Below are positions 31,153 to 43,590 of a stretch of 64,000 nt of DNA, piece after piece. The stretch comes from Codonopsis lanceolata (taxonomy: Eukaryota > Streptophyta > Magnoliopsida > Asterales > Campanulaceae). The notes under the pieces are model-generated. The model had not been told where the DNA came from. It did not search any database and was given only the letters and a program-made list of their open reading frames with translations. How positions within the stretch are numbered: the stretch's first letter is position 1; each line of letters begins with the position of its first letter. The DNA is taken from contig CM028381.1 of NCBI GenBank assembly GCA_013146195.2, positions 97,342,380 to 97,406,379 of the forward strand, written 5' to 3'. The translations under genes and the position numbers were made by a program.

Positions 31153-32231
31153 AAATTAGAAATTGTCTAAATGTATATAAAGAAGATTCTCCTGTGGGTA
31201 GAACTTCCACTAAATTAATTATGAGTCATAATTCTAAATTAATCATGTGTACAAGAACAAGATAAATATCTGTGGATATTTTTCTTTTCTCTAACACATC
31301 AATTTTAATGTTGCTCAAACACATGGATCAGAATCATCTGTGGGTGATTACCGTTTTAATATGTATGTACAACGTAGAAGACTCATCAATAAACATTAAC
31401 ATTAAATAACATCAATTAAAAATCCTGCAGGGTGCCGCCCCTGTTTCCTAAAAAAAATTATCAATTATCACTGTGGTGATAATTAGACTTTATACATATC
31501 AAAACGGTTAGTGCGAAAAAAACATAATTAATTTTTCTTAAAATAATATAAAATTCATAAAGTTTTAAAGAAAAAATTTAAAGACCAAAATAGGATCGTG
31601 TTATAATCAGCTCATTCTTAAAAGTCATGTATTTTAATACTAGCATTACGAGTCATGCAAAATGTAAATATTAAACTTTCGAGAAAGAATGAATCAAACA
31701 TACACGTCCTTATGATAAACAAAGGAATGAATTATAATTGTTTAATCAATTATTTATTCATGTACTGCTACAACAATCCTAATTATGGATTATTAGGTTA
31801 GATCCATCACTGTTCATTGTTAGATTCATCCATCACTGTTCACTGTTCAAATCCTTAACAAACCAATTCATAACTTTAAAAAAAAAAATTGGTGACATGA
31901 GCAGTGATGGAAGAATTTTCCAAAAAAAAAAACAGATCGGAAGGCTTAAAGATGGATTCAATCATTCCCTGAGGATATGGAGGCGTATTCGACCTCTCAC
32001 GGTAGAGAGAGCAACTACCTAATCTAATAAAAGATGAAATCTTTCATAACTTAAAAAAAAAAAAAACGGAAGTCCACATTCAAACAATTTACATAACTTA
32101 AAAAAATGGTCAACATGATTAAAAAAAAAAAAAGACGGTCGACATGATGAACCGTGTTAGAAAATTTTCAATTATTAATTGAACAATAATATTGCATGTG
32201 TTTTTATGGATGATCACGAGTTCGTAACCTT
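31153..32231. other. Leader/flank of the copia, no gene seen
   Basis: AT-rich sequence with several A-runs and a short direct repeat of CCATCACTGTTCA(T/C)TGTT near 31806-31846. It probably includes the copia leader, since the primer site lies at its far end. A tiny LINE tail is inserted at 31423. Confidence 0.4.
31423..31458 (+). mobile_element. Extremely short LINE 3' tail
   Basis: Only the last ~28 bp of the LINE family tail (CTGCAGGGTGCCGCCCCTG, TTTCCT) plus poly-A remain. An 8-bp direct repeat ATCAATTA lies on both sides (31411-31418, 31460-31467), consistent with a severely 5'-truncated insertion. Confidence 0.75.
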
Positions 32232-32243
32232 GCTCTGATACCA
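32232..32243 (-). other. Primer-binding-site-like motif
   Basis: TGGTATCAGAGC on the minus strand, perfect match to the initiator-tRNA-Met site. It lies about 1.1 kb upstream of the copia gag and may mark that element's 5' LTR boundary, with the LTR extending to higher coordinates. Confidence 0.5.
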
Positions 32244-32776
32244 ACTATAATTTAATAAACTTATGCCCTAGATCTTGAACTCAATGATAATCATAATGGC
32301 ATACAAAATACCCTTAATCAATTTACCTGATGAAGACATGTTGCTTCTAGTAATTTGCCTTTGATCCGAAATCTGCAGTATAAAAAAGCAGAGGCAGAAT
32401 ATGGTTTCTACCTTTTGGCCTAAAAAACCCTAATGAGTTGATTTAATGTAATAGATTAATATGATGAGTATTACAACTCTTTTATAGGTAAAGGGAGGAC
32501 CAAATTTCTATTAGAGTTTTAATCTCAACAGTCTATCAAGGTAGAGTTTATTTAGGAAACTTACCTTTTTTACAAACCAAATTTATTGTAATTTAGTAAT
32601 TTCCAAATCAACTGTGATTCTCACTTATTGACCATATATAGATTTTTTTAACCTGTAAGAAATATATCTTACAGACTTTTCCGAGGTGACATTTAAGTTC
32701 GATTATGGAAATGACATTTAAGTTCCCCCAAACACTTATAGTGTGGCCAGTAGAGTTATCCCCTCATGACCGTGAG
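32244..32776. other. Possible copia 5' LTR remnant and F-box-derived scrap
   Basis: No gene is seen. If the primer site is genuine, the first part is LTR. The stretch 32676-32713 matches the F-box gene and is listed separately. Confidence 0.35.
32676..32713 (-). repeat. 38-bp fragment copied from the F-box gene
   Basis: Nearly identical to about 36992-37029 inside the first F-box coding exon (GACATTTAAGTTCGATTATG shared). The last 15 bp are repeated once more immediately afterwards (to about 32725). Looks like filler DNA from break repair. Confidence 0.75.
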
Positions 32777-33231
32777 TAGAGATGTTAATCGGTCTAACCC
32801 TAACGGTTTCGGTCCAATCCTAACGGTCCGGTAGGTCCGGTTTAGTCCGGTCAGTTTTTCAGCGGTTGGCGGTTCAAAACCTGGTTTCGGCAATGATTCG
32901 ACCAATGATTAAATTATGCGTTTTTCCCAATTTCGCGCTTATTTTAGCGTATTATACGCGTCTCGTATATTATACTAACTATATTAAAGCTATTAATCGG
33001 TCCAACCCTAACGGTTTTTGTTATTATATCCATCACGTATATTACTAACTATACTAAACCGTATGCAAGTCGGCTTCCGGTTCAACCCTAACGGTTTTCG
33101 GTCTGGCCCTAATGTTTTCGATCCCTAATCGGTTGCGGTTTAAACGGTCTGCTAAAATTGCAAACCTAACCCTGAAAAACCCCGGTTTAATAGGTTCAGA
33201 CCTGCGGTTCTCGGCCCTATTAACATCTCTA
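32777..33231. mobile_element. Non-autonomous hAT element, 455 bp, TSD ACCGTGAG
   Basis: Begins TAGAGATGTTAAT and ends ATTAACATCTCTA, an exact 13-bp inverted repeat. The 8-bp duplication ACCGTGAG is exact at 32769-32776 and 33232-33239. The interior has repeated CCTAACGGTTTCGGTC-like motifs and no transposase. Confidence 0.93.
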
Positions 33232-33239
33232 ACCGTGAG

Positions 33240-36200
33240 GGGCCTCAAATTATCCCAATGAAGTGTTCTAAGGGAACTCAAGGGGACACTTGACTTTCGT
33301 TTACTTTGCACTGCTAATTGGTATGATAAATCAAAACAAACGAGCTACACAATTTATATAAAAGCTGGACAACAATCATCAACACTTGAAGTTTGAACAT
33401 GGCCACTGGCTAGGAAAGAGGTCTCAAATGGGAAATATGGCAATTGATGCTGTTCGGGTGGTACGTAAGAGGTTATAGATTCTGTTCTCTCTCATCTCTA
33501 AGATGTGTCTAGAATATCTGAAAATGAAAGCACAGAGAGAGAAAGGAAATGGTAGAATTGCATGTGGCCATCCAACTTGGTATTATTCTCTTACCATTCA
33601 TATAGCCTAAAATTGAGTCTAGATTCATTGCCATACAGAAGCTTAGCTAATCTAACCCTTATCAAGATCTATCTACTTACTGAGTGAAACGAGACCAACA
33701 ACATTAACGATATTATTAAATTGGTGTAAGGCCTGATCACATTACTTAGCAAGGGAAAATAAAGAATGAGAAATTGCTCAAATGTTTGGGGGAACTCCAG
33801 GGTTCATTTAATAGATTTTAAAGTCTGTTCAGATAGTTGATTGCATCTCGATGAACACAAATAAGTGTAATGTTTATTACTGATTTTCTGCTTTATTTTG
33901 ATAAGATATCACACTTTTCTCCAATGTTTGTTGTGTTTCGGAAGTTTACATGTGTTGAAAAGATTTATGCAGAATAGTTTAAAATTGCTTGAAGAAATGA
34001 TGGTAACAGAACATCGAATGGGCATGCGCTATCTGAGGGGACCTGAAGCTGAAGCTTGAAACAATGTCACGTGTTATGTAAGCACGTGTATTTTATTTAA
34101 AGGACATTTTAAACTTTAGCCAAATTCATATGATTTCCTGGTTATAATTATCACAAAGAAAATGAACTGAGCGATATTGGCGAAATAATCTTTAAGTAGT
34201 GGAGGAATTAATGAAGTTTGATCATCTACAATTAAGCATGCAAAACATAGGAATGGGATTCCTGTTACCGTTCCCCTTCTACATTCCTTCTATCCAAACA
34301 TTTAAATGCTATGGAAACAAAGAAAATTTTACCATGATACAATAAGACCAGAAATATAAAATAAAACACCAAAATTCTGAGGTCTATCAAAATCAAAAGA
34401 CTATCACGAGTTGTTCAATATCGCCAGCTGTTGCTAAACAGGAATCAGATCACATTTGAACAAACTGGCCAAGAAGCTTGAAGAAACCTGCCAAGTGAAC
34501 ATAATAACAGAAGAAACTTTGTAATGAGTAACTCTGCAAATTACTAAAGCATGGGAATTATATAATTCTGGACCAAGAGCTACATATAAGTTATGGGGAA
34601 ACCCTAAGTACATGTAAAAGAAAGCTTACTCAGCGCTAATAAAATTAGGATATGTGTGGGGGATATATATATAAGACATTCAACTTCAAGCAGACACCCC
34701 ACAAGAACAAAACGGAAAACATAAAAAATAGTATGTAATATAGAATCCCAAGCAATGTAATGGAGTAAAAGTAAACACTACAATCCATAAACATGTATGG
34801 GATATATATGCTTCCTCATCATCATTCGTAGGACATACGATTTCTACACAACTACCTGAATGAATGATAGTTCTTAGAAATATGAAGACCCAAAATAGAG
34901 CAAGTGATTTAAGGCCGTGTAGATGTTTTCCGGCATCTATTAGACTCTCAGTATATACTGATATATATATATATATCCATTGACTTCATACTGAATATTC
35001 ACCAAGAATTATTTTGTGGCACAGAACTTATTTTCCCAGTTTCATTTATTTAAAATTGATATACCATTTTCTTATATAGAAGCTAAGAGATATTCCATAC
35101 TCAGAAAGCAATTGAGGGAGGTACGTTATGAATCTTTAATACAAAGCATGAGATATCAGTAAATATAAGAGAATTGAGGGAGGTACGTTATGAATATGTA
35201 ATTTTTGAAGTAAATATAAGACAATATAATGAGAATCTAATACAAATTCAAATCCAATCTTAATATGTATGTGATCGCGTCATGAATCATAATACCAGTA
35301 ACGCATCAGCGCCGCCAAACAAGCCTAATTGGTATGTATATGTTAGACGGGTTTTCATAGAGCTGTCAAATTCACTGCTCACAAACATCCCTCAAATTAA
35401 CATAACTCTATGCATTCTCTCAGCCGCTACTTCACCAAGAAAAAACATATAGTGTTAATCCACTTGCTTACCTTAGTTATCTTTGGCTAAGCTCAACAAC
35501 TTGCATGTAATAGATTGCCAAAATTATCTAAAAACATCTAATATTGCAAGTTTTATATTTATTAAATCCGTTGTTTTTCACGTCCTAATTAAAAACTAGA
35601 GTTAACAATCATATTCAAAGCTCACAAGAAATTTCAAGAAAAAGTGAAGCATAAAGACCATGATTGGTAGGACACTTAAAATTACTTAAAAAGAGTAGGT
35701 AATGGCAGGCACGATTGTCTTTGGACAGGCTCTTCCATATTTATGAGCATGCGAAATTAGGTTTTCTTGAAAGAGAGTAGGGTTTGCTTCATGGCAAGCC
35801 AACAAATATACCAAATTCCATCAAATGTTTTGTAATAATATCTGATTTATTTAGCCAACATAACAAACATAGTATATAGCATGAAAGTAGTTATTGGAGC
35901 TCTTAAAAGTACTCATATTTATCAATACTTACATATGTGCAAACACAGATCAACACAACTGAGACTCTAAAAGAAACACATTTCACACATTACCCCGGGA
36001 ATTTTAGTAATTACCCGACACGACCGGGACCCGAAAACCCGAATATGAAAGCCAACCCCTATTTGTGATAATATTGTAGCATATATAGTCATTGACATGG
36101 GTGTAAATATTGCTATGCGAATACCCACAACACTTTTGTTATTAAGTTGATATAAAATTGGAATTTTACTAAAAAAGTATGGATATGAGCAATTAAGCAA

Positions 36201-36242
36201 GAACTTACACAAAAGTTGCAAAAGAAGGAAAAGGAGTATAGA
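33240..36242. other. Downstream region of the first F-box gene
   Basis: No coding region is recognised. A block at about 34105-34470 is also found downstream of the second F-box gene (about 45605-45960) at a similar distance from the coding exon. It probably holds the intron and untranslated 3' part of the gene, given the splice donor at the end of the coding exon. A short AT microsatellite lies near 34960. Confidence 0.45.
34105..34470. repeat. Segmental duplication block, copy 1
   Basis: Shares long stretches with 45605-45960, including TTCATATGATTTCCT, CTTCTACATTCCTTCTATC and CAGGAATCAG, in the same orientation relative to the F-box genes. Confidence 0.75.
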
Positions 36243-36308
36243 CTAAAAATAATTAAAGAAAGATCCAAAATAAAAAACGGAGGTAATAATACAATTAGTT
36301 TCCCTCAC

Positions 36309-37295
36309 CTGCATCAGTTCACTCGACGGGAGATCCAAGGAAGAGTTTGGTGGGCTGTTGCATAGTTTGGTGATCTGTTTGCAAAGCGAATCCAACTCGT
36401 CATGCGTTTTGGTACCTTCACTCTTCAATTGACGAGAACAGGTGAGTAATACGATCATGAGATCAAGCTGATTCATTTTCTTATCGATTCCAACACGAAT
36501 GTGGGTATAAGGTACAAGAAACTGAGCTACATCATGGTAGTTAAATGACAAGAGATTAGGTGAGGAAACAACATAATCGCATGTTTTTTGTCCCCAATAC
36601 CAACTAGAGATGGTGAGGTGCTCGAGAGACGGAGAAATAATTTTAAAAACCTTCAAACCAGTAGTAAGGCAATCTTCTAAAGTCAGATTCTTCAAATTCG
36701 AAAGGTTCGAGAAGAGATCAACTGACTTAGTAGACCCATCGCCCTCACAGCAATATTCAAAGGAGATGCCTTGTAAAATCAAACTAGTCAAATTGGGTAA
36801 ATTCCAAGCTGGTTTATTGCTGAGTCTGAGATCTTTCGAGCTCAGGCTGAGATGCTCTAAGGATGGGCAGGTAAAGGTAGAGAGAGGAAATTTGGCAACT
36901 CCTTTACGAGATACGGCAGAGGCAATGATGAGTTGTTGGGCATTATTAGATACGGCGTAGGAGGAGATTTTTTTGAGGAGGGATAGGTCGATTTTTCCGA
37001 GATGACATTTAAGTTCGATTATGGAAATGCCCGAATGGGGATTTCGATGAGAGAGAAATCGGGTAACGAATTTGGAAAAATCGGTCAATCTGGAGAACTG
37101 ATCGCGATCAAAAATGAGGTGGGGGAGTGATTTCCATAGATTCGTCCATCGGGTGGAGAACTGGCCGGTTTGAATGACTTGGGTAATGTCGATCTTGGAG
37201 AGGATGAGATGGATTAGATCGTCGGGCAGGCGGCTGATTAGATCTTCTTGGTTTTCGCCAACATTTCTCCTCCGATTCTGACGCACACGATCCAT
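36309..37295 (-). CDS. F-box/LRR-repeat protein, first coding exon
   Basis: F-box at the N-terminus (ISRLPDDLIHLILSKIDITQ...TRWTNLWKSLPHL, about residues 18-62 from the chosen Met) binds SKP1 in an SCF ubiquitin ligase. Leucine-rich repeats follow (CPSLEHLSLSS, LPNLTSLILQG, LSNLKNLTLEDC, SPSLEHLTISSW) and would select the substrate, which is unknown. I chose the Met at 37293-37295 because the upstream Met at 37355 lies almost at the expected transcription start, about 35 bp from the TATA box. The open frame runs to 36243, but ATGCAG/GTGAGG at 36309/36308 is a good splice donor at the point where the relative at 47.8 kb ends, so the last 21 residues are probably intronic. The LRR part is shorter than in that relative, missing about 70-90 residues. 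Confidence 0.75.
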
Positions 37296-37386
37296 CTGAA
37301 ATGACGGAATTGGAAACCGCACAATTTTGGTTTCTCTCTGATCTCTCTCTCTCAAATGCCGCAGATATGTGGTTGCATATTAAGGT

Positions 37387-37394
37387 TATTTATA
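37387..37394 (-). promoter_or_regulatory. TATA box of the first F-box gene
   Basis: TATAAATA on the minus strand, about 95 bp upstream of the chosen ATG. A GA-rich leader follows. Confidence 0.65.
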
Positions 37395-37395
37395 T

Positions 37396-37937
37396 CGAAT
37401 AATTAGGGCACAGTGTTAGGGAAAGACAATTGGTACTCTACCTAATTTACCACGGCACTCGGCAGTACTATATGTAAAGCACTTGTTACAAATAAATTTG
37501 TCTATCTATTGAGTGCTAATAGCGATGTCCCATATTTTCTCCACTAGATAGCAGCACATACGTTGTTGGGCATATTTCAATTCATAACCTTTCCAGATTT
37601 GGGTTTTAAGAAATATTTACCGAGTAATATATTGGTGCAATTTAGGGGTGTACACCCTCTCTCTCGGTTCAAAAAATCTCAAATCGAACATAATCGTCTA
37701 ATGCTTGAAATTGAACCGAACAAATCAATTTGGTTTGGTTTTATGATTTGACATAAAATCAAATTAATCATCTTAAAAAATATTAAAAATTAGACAAACA
37801 AAACTATAATTGGTAAATTAACATGAAATATTAATAAAAGAATGTTAAACTTCTTTTACAAATATCAAACATTAACAAAAAGTAAAATACAAGTCAAGAT
37901 ACCATTTAAATTCATGACATTTAGTAAGAACGACATG

Positions 37938-37992
<55 letters not shown>

Positions 37993-38417
37993 GCTCGAAA
38001 ATACATATATATTATATATAATAAATAATCAAATAAAACATGATTTGGTTTGGAAACATAAGCCATGAACCAAATCGAACCGGTTAGTTTTTGAATTTTA
38101 AAACAAAAACCAAACTGTCTTGAAAGGATACAACTTATAACATTCCTTTTTTTGTTGTTGATAAAACTTAGAACTCTCCTTATGCTTTGAATGTTCTCGG
38201 TTAATTATATTGTCTGCATTGGGCTTTGCAAGATACGTGTTAATCCATCGTAAATGAATGTCTACATCTTAATTCAGGAACCAATAAGTGTATTTCTACA
38301 AATGACATAATTAAAGATTGGAAATTTGCTGGCCGTCTACTTTCAAAACTTTTGAACCCTTCCACCAATCCATAGTTTTTTTTTTGTAATCCCTAAAAGA
38401 CATTTTAAAAGTATATA
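37396..38417. other. Upstream region of the first F-box gene
   Basis: The part near 37475-37640 (GCACTTGTTACAA, TTTCTCCACTAGATAG) recurs at about 62690-62830. Further out is an AT-rich degenerate repeat with GAACCGAACAAATC / GAACCAAATCGAACCGG motifs and an ATT microsatellite. No gene. Confidence 0.5.
37939..37988. repeat. (ATT)n microsatellite
   Basis: About 16 ATT/TTA trinucleotide units. Confidence 0.95.
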
Positions 38418-38447
38418 CTAGTAAGGTTCACGTGCGTTGCACGTGAT
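38418..38447 (-). mobile_element. Helitron 3' terminus
   Basis: On the minus strand a perfect hairpin TCACGTGC-AAC-GCACGTGA is followed by AACCTTA and CTAG, with T as the next base. This is the canonical Helitron 3' end inserted at an A/T site. The body should extend to higher coordinates; the 5' TC end could not be placed. Confidence 0.7.
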
Positions 38448-41400
38448 GTTAATGATTTTTAAAAATGATTTGTTAGTTTCTTCATTTTTCTGTTTACTTT
38501 TAATTATTGGATTTTTTTTGTATTTTTCATTACAATTTTTGAAACTTATAAATTGTGCTGTTGTTCTTTTAGCTTTTTTAATCCTTTGTTTTCCGGTCAT
38601 TTATAATATATACTTTTAGTCATTGTATAGCAACTTATCCTACAAATTTGTTTTTTTGTTGGTTATTTTCATTATATTTTTTTATTACCAAGCATGAATT
38701 CATTCACTTTTATGAGTGTGTGAATTAAAAATAATTCAAACTTACTATCTTAGATAAACACATTGTTGTTGGATACTTTGTTTATGTCGTTTCTGAAATT
38801 TTTGACTCCCTATAGAAAATAATATATTATATTAGAGAAATCAAACTTTCAACCCCAAAGTATATATACTTATACTAAAAATACGAAATTCTCTCAAATT
38901 ATATATAAAGCCCTACTTTACCATCTAACCTAAGTTTTGTATCATTTTCATATTTCATTTTATAATTCTTTTCTAGTTTTACCCCTAGCCACGACGAAGC
39001 TTACAAATCTGACGTTAATGTGCACATGGTATTTCACGTGTAGGGCATTTTAGTCTTTTTTTGCAATGCTCTCTTTACTTTTATTATCCAAAGAGAAACT
39101 TATGTTTCTTCTTCTCTGGCAACGCTTTCTCTGCATCTTCTCCGGCAATGACCTCTTATGTAAATTTTAAGTGAGATAAAACTCAAAAATGTACTAATGT
39201 TTTATTCAAATTATTATATAGAAAAATAAATAAAAATAGAGTGGAATCATGTCAGAGATATTGAACTCAAGATCAGATAATCACACTTAGGTGTCAAGGC
39301 CGCCACGAATAAGAACCCACCGAAAAATTAAATACGTACAACATAACACACAAGCATACACCAAGAATTTCCCCTTTTCTCTCTCGTACAACATAATTCA
39401 CAAGCGTACACCATGAATTTCAAATCTCATATTTGAATCCATCACATACGTATACGACAATGATGAGACAAACCATAGTTCAATCCATTTTCATCATTCA
39501 TAGCTTCAACTCCAACAAATTTCTCATCGACACTATTGATATTGTTTATGGTTTGATTTGAGCAAATTCTCGATTTTAAACATTATTTGCCACACCATGT
39601 TTATCACTACGATTACCAGACATGACTTCTCATCACCAAATTTGACATGAAATATGGAAATGCTAAAAAATTACATTTTGGGCCAAAGTGGATTTGGTGG
39701 ATACTTTAGGGGGAAATTTGTATTTTGGACTAATTTTGATGGGGCCAAAATATGATTAACTCCCAAAATTACACATCAAATCTCACATTGCACCCCAACC
39801 TACGAAGTGTCTCACTTTCATAACTTATTTAGCTATTTATCCGACTTTGCCATCTCCCGTCTATAGGCGTTAAAAATAGTAACGGAAAATGGTATGTGCA
39901 TGTTATATAAAGATTATTTTGGTCATTTTGCTTGGTGCACAAAATGGGAATTGGCAATAAATTCAGTATTTTATTAACCATTTAGTATTTAGAATATGCT
40001 TTTAAATAAAAATAAAAATAATTATTTTAATAATTCAAAAATAATTATAGGGCCAAATTACAATTTCCCCCCCAAAGTATTCACAAAATCGTATAGTTTA
40101 CCCATATGTAAAGTTTGTCTCATAATGGCATCTGACTTTACTTCCCCCCCCCCCCAATTTTCCACCCTACCACTGACGGACGTTAAAAAATTCACGTTAA
40201 ATAGCACGTGGTCTTCCACGTACGGGGCGAAAATGTCATTTCTATAATTTGGTTAAGGAGTAAATATATTAAAAGTACAAACCCTAATCTCACACCCTCT
40301 CCTTCTCTCTTTTCCCAGTGTAAGTTCTCATCTCCAGGTTCATCGTAATAGCCGCAATCTCCAGTTAGCCCCACCATAGCCATTACCGCCATCTCTGGGT
40401 GCAAGTTCTCATATCCGGCCCAAACCCTTCCCACCCTGGTCACGCCTATCATAACTCTAGCGTTATCCTCCTTCGATTCTAGCCAAACTCCATCTCCGAT
40501 CTCCCTCAGTCTCTCCCCTGCAAAAGTCGTGCTTAAAGTAGAAATCAAAGGCTATAGAGTATACTTACTAAAAACCCTTGAAAAAACATGCAATTGACAG
40601 AAAACCCATAAACCTTATTGACGAGTTCATTAAAGAGAGAGAGAGAGAGAGAGAGACGGGTTTGAATGAAGAGAAATAGTTATGGGTTGTATTGAAATAC
40701 TCTTCAATTTTGCGGGAGAAAATTGGGCATGCGGCCGATATGCATATGGTTTAAAACAAAATATCGAAATTGAGAAGATGTTGAAGAAGCTATGACTTTA
40801 GATGATTTTGACCCCATAAGATCAAAAATCCACTAAAGTCAACCGAAGCCCATTCCAACGCGCTATTTTAGACATCACTCCTCTCGTACTTTTAGTTTCG
40901 TTTTCCCCTAAACAAGGGAGGATGGAATGAGAGCAGTGGTGTCCCGCATCCGCACATACGTGCACCCCTATCCAAGGGCGCGCGGGCACACGCCGGGCGA
41001 CCCACACCCACCATATATCAAATTGAAGCTCTCAACGGGATCTACAAAACTCATTGGGTGAAACTAGTGAGGGGTTTGTTTTGATCCCAAAAACGTTGTT
41101 TAAGCACTGTTACGGGCTGTAGAAGTTTTTCGGGCTTTTCGTCAATTTTTGTTTATTTATTCCTTTTAGGGTTTGGTTTGTTTTAGGGCATATAAATATT
41201 AAACGTTTGTTTTGACAGTTTTTGGATAATTAATTTAATTTTCTTATTCTCATTGCTTTGTGTTTGAGAACCTTAAGTCGTCATAGGCTTGTTTGATAGG
41301 AATTTCTTGTGGAAAAATTCCTTTAGATTGTTTCGCTGCGTCAGATCTTTTCTTCAACTTCAATAATCTGTGTATTTGTTGAAATATGGTATATTATTGT

Positions 41401-41706
41401 CTCAGAGATGTATAGCGAAGAGGACTGTAAGGGGTGGATGTAGGATAAAAAATCTAAACCATTTTAAATCATTGCATCAAGTTTCTCTAACCCTTTTTTT
41501 TTTTTTTTTTTAGTTTTGACCTAATGTTACATTGAATGTGTTAATATAAGTTTTTAATTGTTTTACACTGTTGTTGAATCAAACAAATTACACTTACTAT
41601 TTGAAGTGTGCTCGATATATTTAAAGTGTTGTATTGTTAACATCATCTTGTAATCCGAAGAAAATGTTTAACTGTTACAAATGGATTGTTTTTATTAAAA
41701 GCTTAA
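38448..41706. other. Transposon-derived intergenic sequence, no gene
   Basis: The first few hundred bases are probably Helitron body. Near 38990, 39850 and 40150 three related blocks have GTTAA(T/A)...CACGTG...GGGC(G/A)...TTT(T/C)GGTCATTTT character resembling MULE inverted ends, without clear partners. A C-run is at 40145-40158 and a (GA)n microsatellite at 40636-40656. A GC-richer stretch at about 40800-41010 is of unknown origin. Confidence 0.4.
40636..40656. repeat. (GA)n microsatellite
   Basis: About 10 GA units. Confidence 0.9.
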
Positions 41707-43252
41707 GAGCATCCACAATGGTGGGAATTTTTCCTCAAATTCTTAATTGGATCCCACTGTCACCTACATATTTTAAAAATTTATCTCTCTTAAGAATTAT
41801 TCATCACAATGGTTTTAATTCTTCTTTCATTTTTACATGGGTCAAACAACCACATCATCCACTTTATTTACACTATTTTTTATTTTTATACTTTGCAAAT
41901 AAATTAATTAATACGTATATTGTTTTTTAAATAAATTAATTCATTTATAAATTTTATTAATATATTGCATATTCAAATATGCAAGATAAATAAATTAATT
42001 AGTTTATAATTTTTATTAATATATTGCATATTCAAATATGCAATATAAATAAATTAATCAGTTTATAATGTTAATTGTACTATTAAATATTACAAATAAA
42101 TTTTAAAACAAAGGTAGTAATTTATAATTTTCATTAAAATATTACATAAATTTGCGTTTTTGGAACGGATGATGGCGTTGCTAAATCTTTTTTTGAGGAC
42201 ATCATTTATAACCTAGCTCTTCTTGATTTATTTGAGGACATACCGTATGGAAAAAAAATGCACGAGGATGGCCTTGCATGTAATATTGGTTTCCCATAGG
42301 TTGCAATATTCATTGGGAGCACGAGGAACGTTAGAATAAATATTCCCAGCAATTAGAGAAGCTTGAAAATTATGGAAATTGTGTGCACCTTGAAAATGCT
42401 GAAAATTTGGATGGTTTGGAAAATTTGGTGGGTATTGGGGGGTTGACGAAAACTGAGAAAATTGAACATTCTCAAGAATACGAGAATGTTGGGAATTTTG
42501 ATTTTCTTCAACATTTGAAGAATTCAATAAATTCCTAAAATAATTACCTTGATTTTCATCCATTTGGTAATAATGAAATTGTAAAGTGAGGATATAGAAA
42601 TTGAAGAGATATAAAAAATAAAATTGTAGAGAGAATTATAGGATGGAACAAAGTGATGAGATAGAAAAAAGAAGTAATTAAGGATATAGAAAGAAAGAAG
42701 TGGATAAAAATATGAGTGAACCTATTTATAGGAGAATATATGAGTTTTTTGAAATTTTTACTGGTTACATTTAAAAAATTTCATCACTTTTCATAAATTT
42801 CAAAAATTACGATTGAAAAATTTCATCACTTTTCAAAAATTGCAATTCAAATATTGCCCACAATGGTGTACATTTCAAAAAAAAAAAAAGCCATCAGCAG
42901 ACAATTTCAAAAATTTCAAAAAAAAAAAAAAAGGAAAAAGCCTATCTCAAACGGTTACATTTCAAAATTTTCAAAAATTCAAAAAAAAAAAAAGAAGGAA
43001 AAAGCCATCAGCCGACAGCGTGGCCCACGGTGCTAGAGGCCTGGACTTGCCGCACGCGAGAGGGAGTTGCACGCGCGCCTTGGAAGCCAGCGGTGGCCGT
43101 CACTTTCTGCACATGCATCTCTCTCTCTCTTCCCTCCACCAATTATTAATCAAAAATTTGGAAAAAGAATTCCCAATGAAGAATTGCCTACAATGATGTA
43201 CAATTCTTATACAAATTGGGAATTACCTAAGAATTGCTCGTTGTGGATGCTC
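41707..43252. mobile_element. PIF/Harbinger element, TSD TAA, non-autonomous
   Basis: Ends are GAGCATCCACAATGG and, inverted, GAGCATCCACAACGAG. A TAA duplication at 41704-41706 and 43253-43255 fits PIF/Harbinger. The 1.55-kb interior has only an ORF1 fragment on the minus strand and no DDE transposase. Near 42880-43000 there are three diverged copies of an A-run plus AAAAAGCC(A/T)ATC unit. Confidence 0.9.
42228..42563 (-). pseudogene. Harbinger ORF1 (Myb-like protein) N-terminal fragment
   Basis: An Asn/Gln/Phe/Pro-rich N-terminus (MDENQGNYFRNLLNSS, YPPNFPNHPNFQHFQG) is typical of the ORF1 Myb/SANT-like protein of plant Harbinger elements, which helps the transposase bind the ends. The trihelix/Myb domain itself is missing; the last residues run into unrelated sequence. 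Confidence 0.65.
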
Positions 43253-43255
43253 TAA

Positions 43256-43590
43256 TTGATAACTGATACGGAGTACTTGATTCCCTCTATTGGCATTAGT
43301 AGTTAGTCCTTATTCAACCCATCATAATTAAGCGTAATAAGAATATTAGGAACCTCGAAATCACAGTTATGTTTAGTTAAAAAAGTGATTCGTTTTGGGC
43401 TATTTTGCTTTAGCTACCCCCATTAATTATTAAATTTATTTTTATGTTTCGTTTCTCCACAAATGCTAATGGGTTAATACGAAAGAGGTGGTCTCCTGTA
43501 AGACGGATCTATCCAAATTAAATGAGGTAAAATTCAAAAATCTCAATGAAATCCCTTAAGGTTTGAAAATTACAGCACCACTTCTCATGT
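43256..43590. other. Unassigned sequence
   Basis: No gene. A block GTCTCCTGTAAGACGGATCT near 43490 is echoed by GTCTTACGGATC at 44526 and 44700, pointing to a small inverted-repeat family. Confidence 0.35.

Noticed and set aside
33380..33480. Possible small gene after TATATAAAAG (33355)
   Set aside because: The first ATG (ATGGCCACTGGCTAG) stops after four codons and no other frame has coding character.
42813..43255. Lys-rich plus-strand frames
   Set aside because: Produced by A-runs within the Harbinger element.
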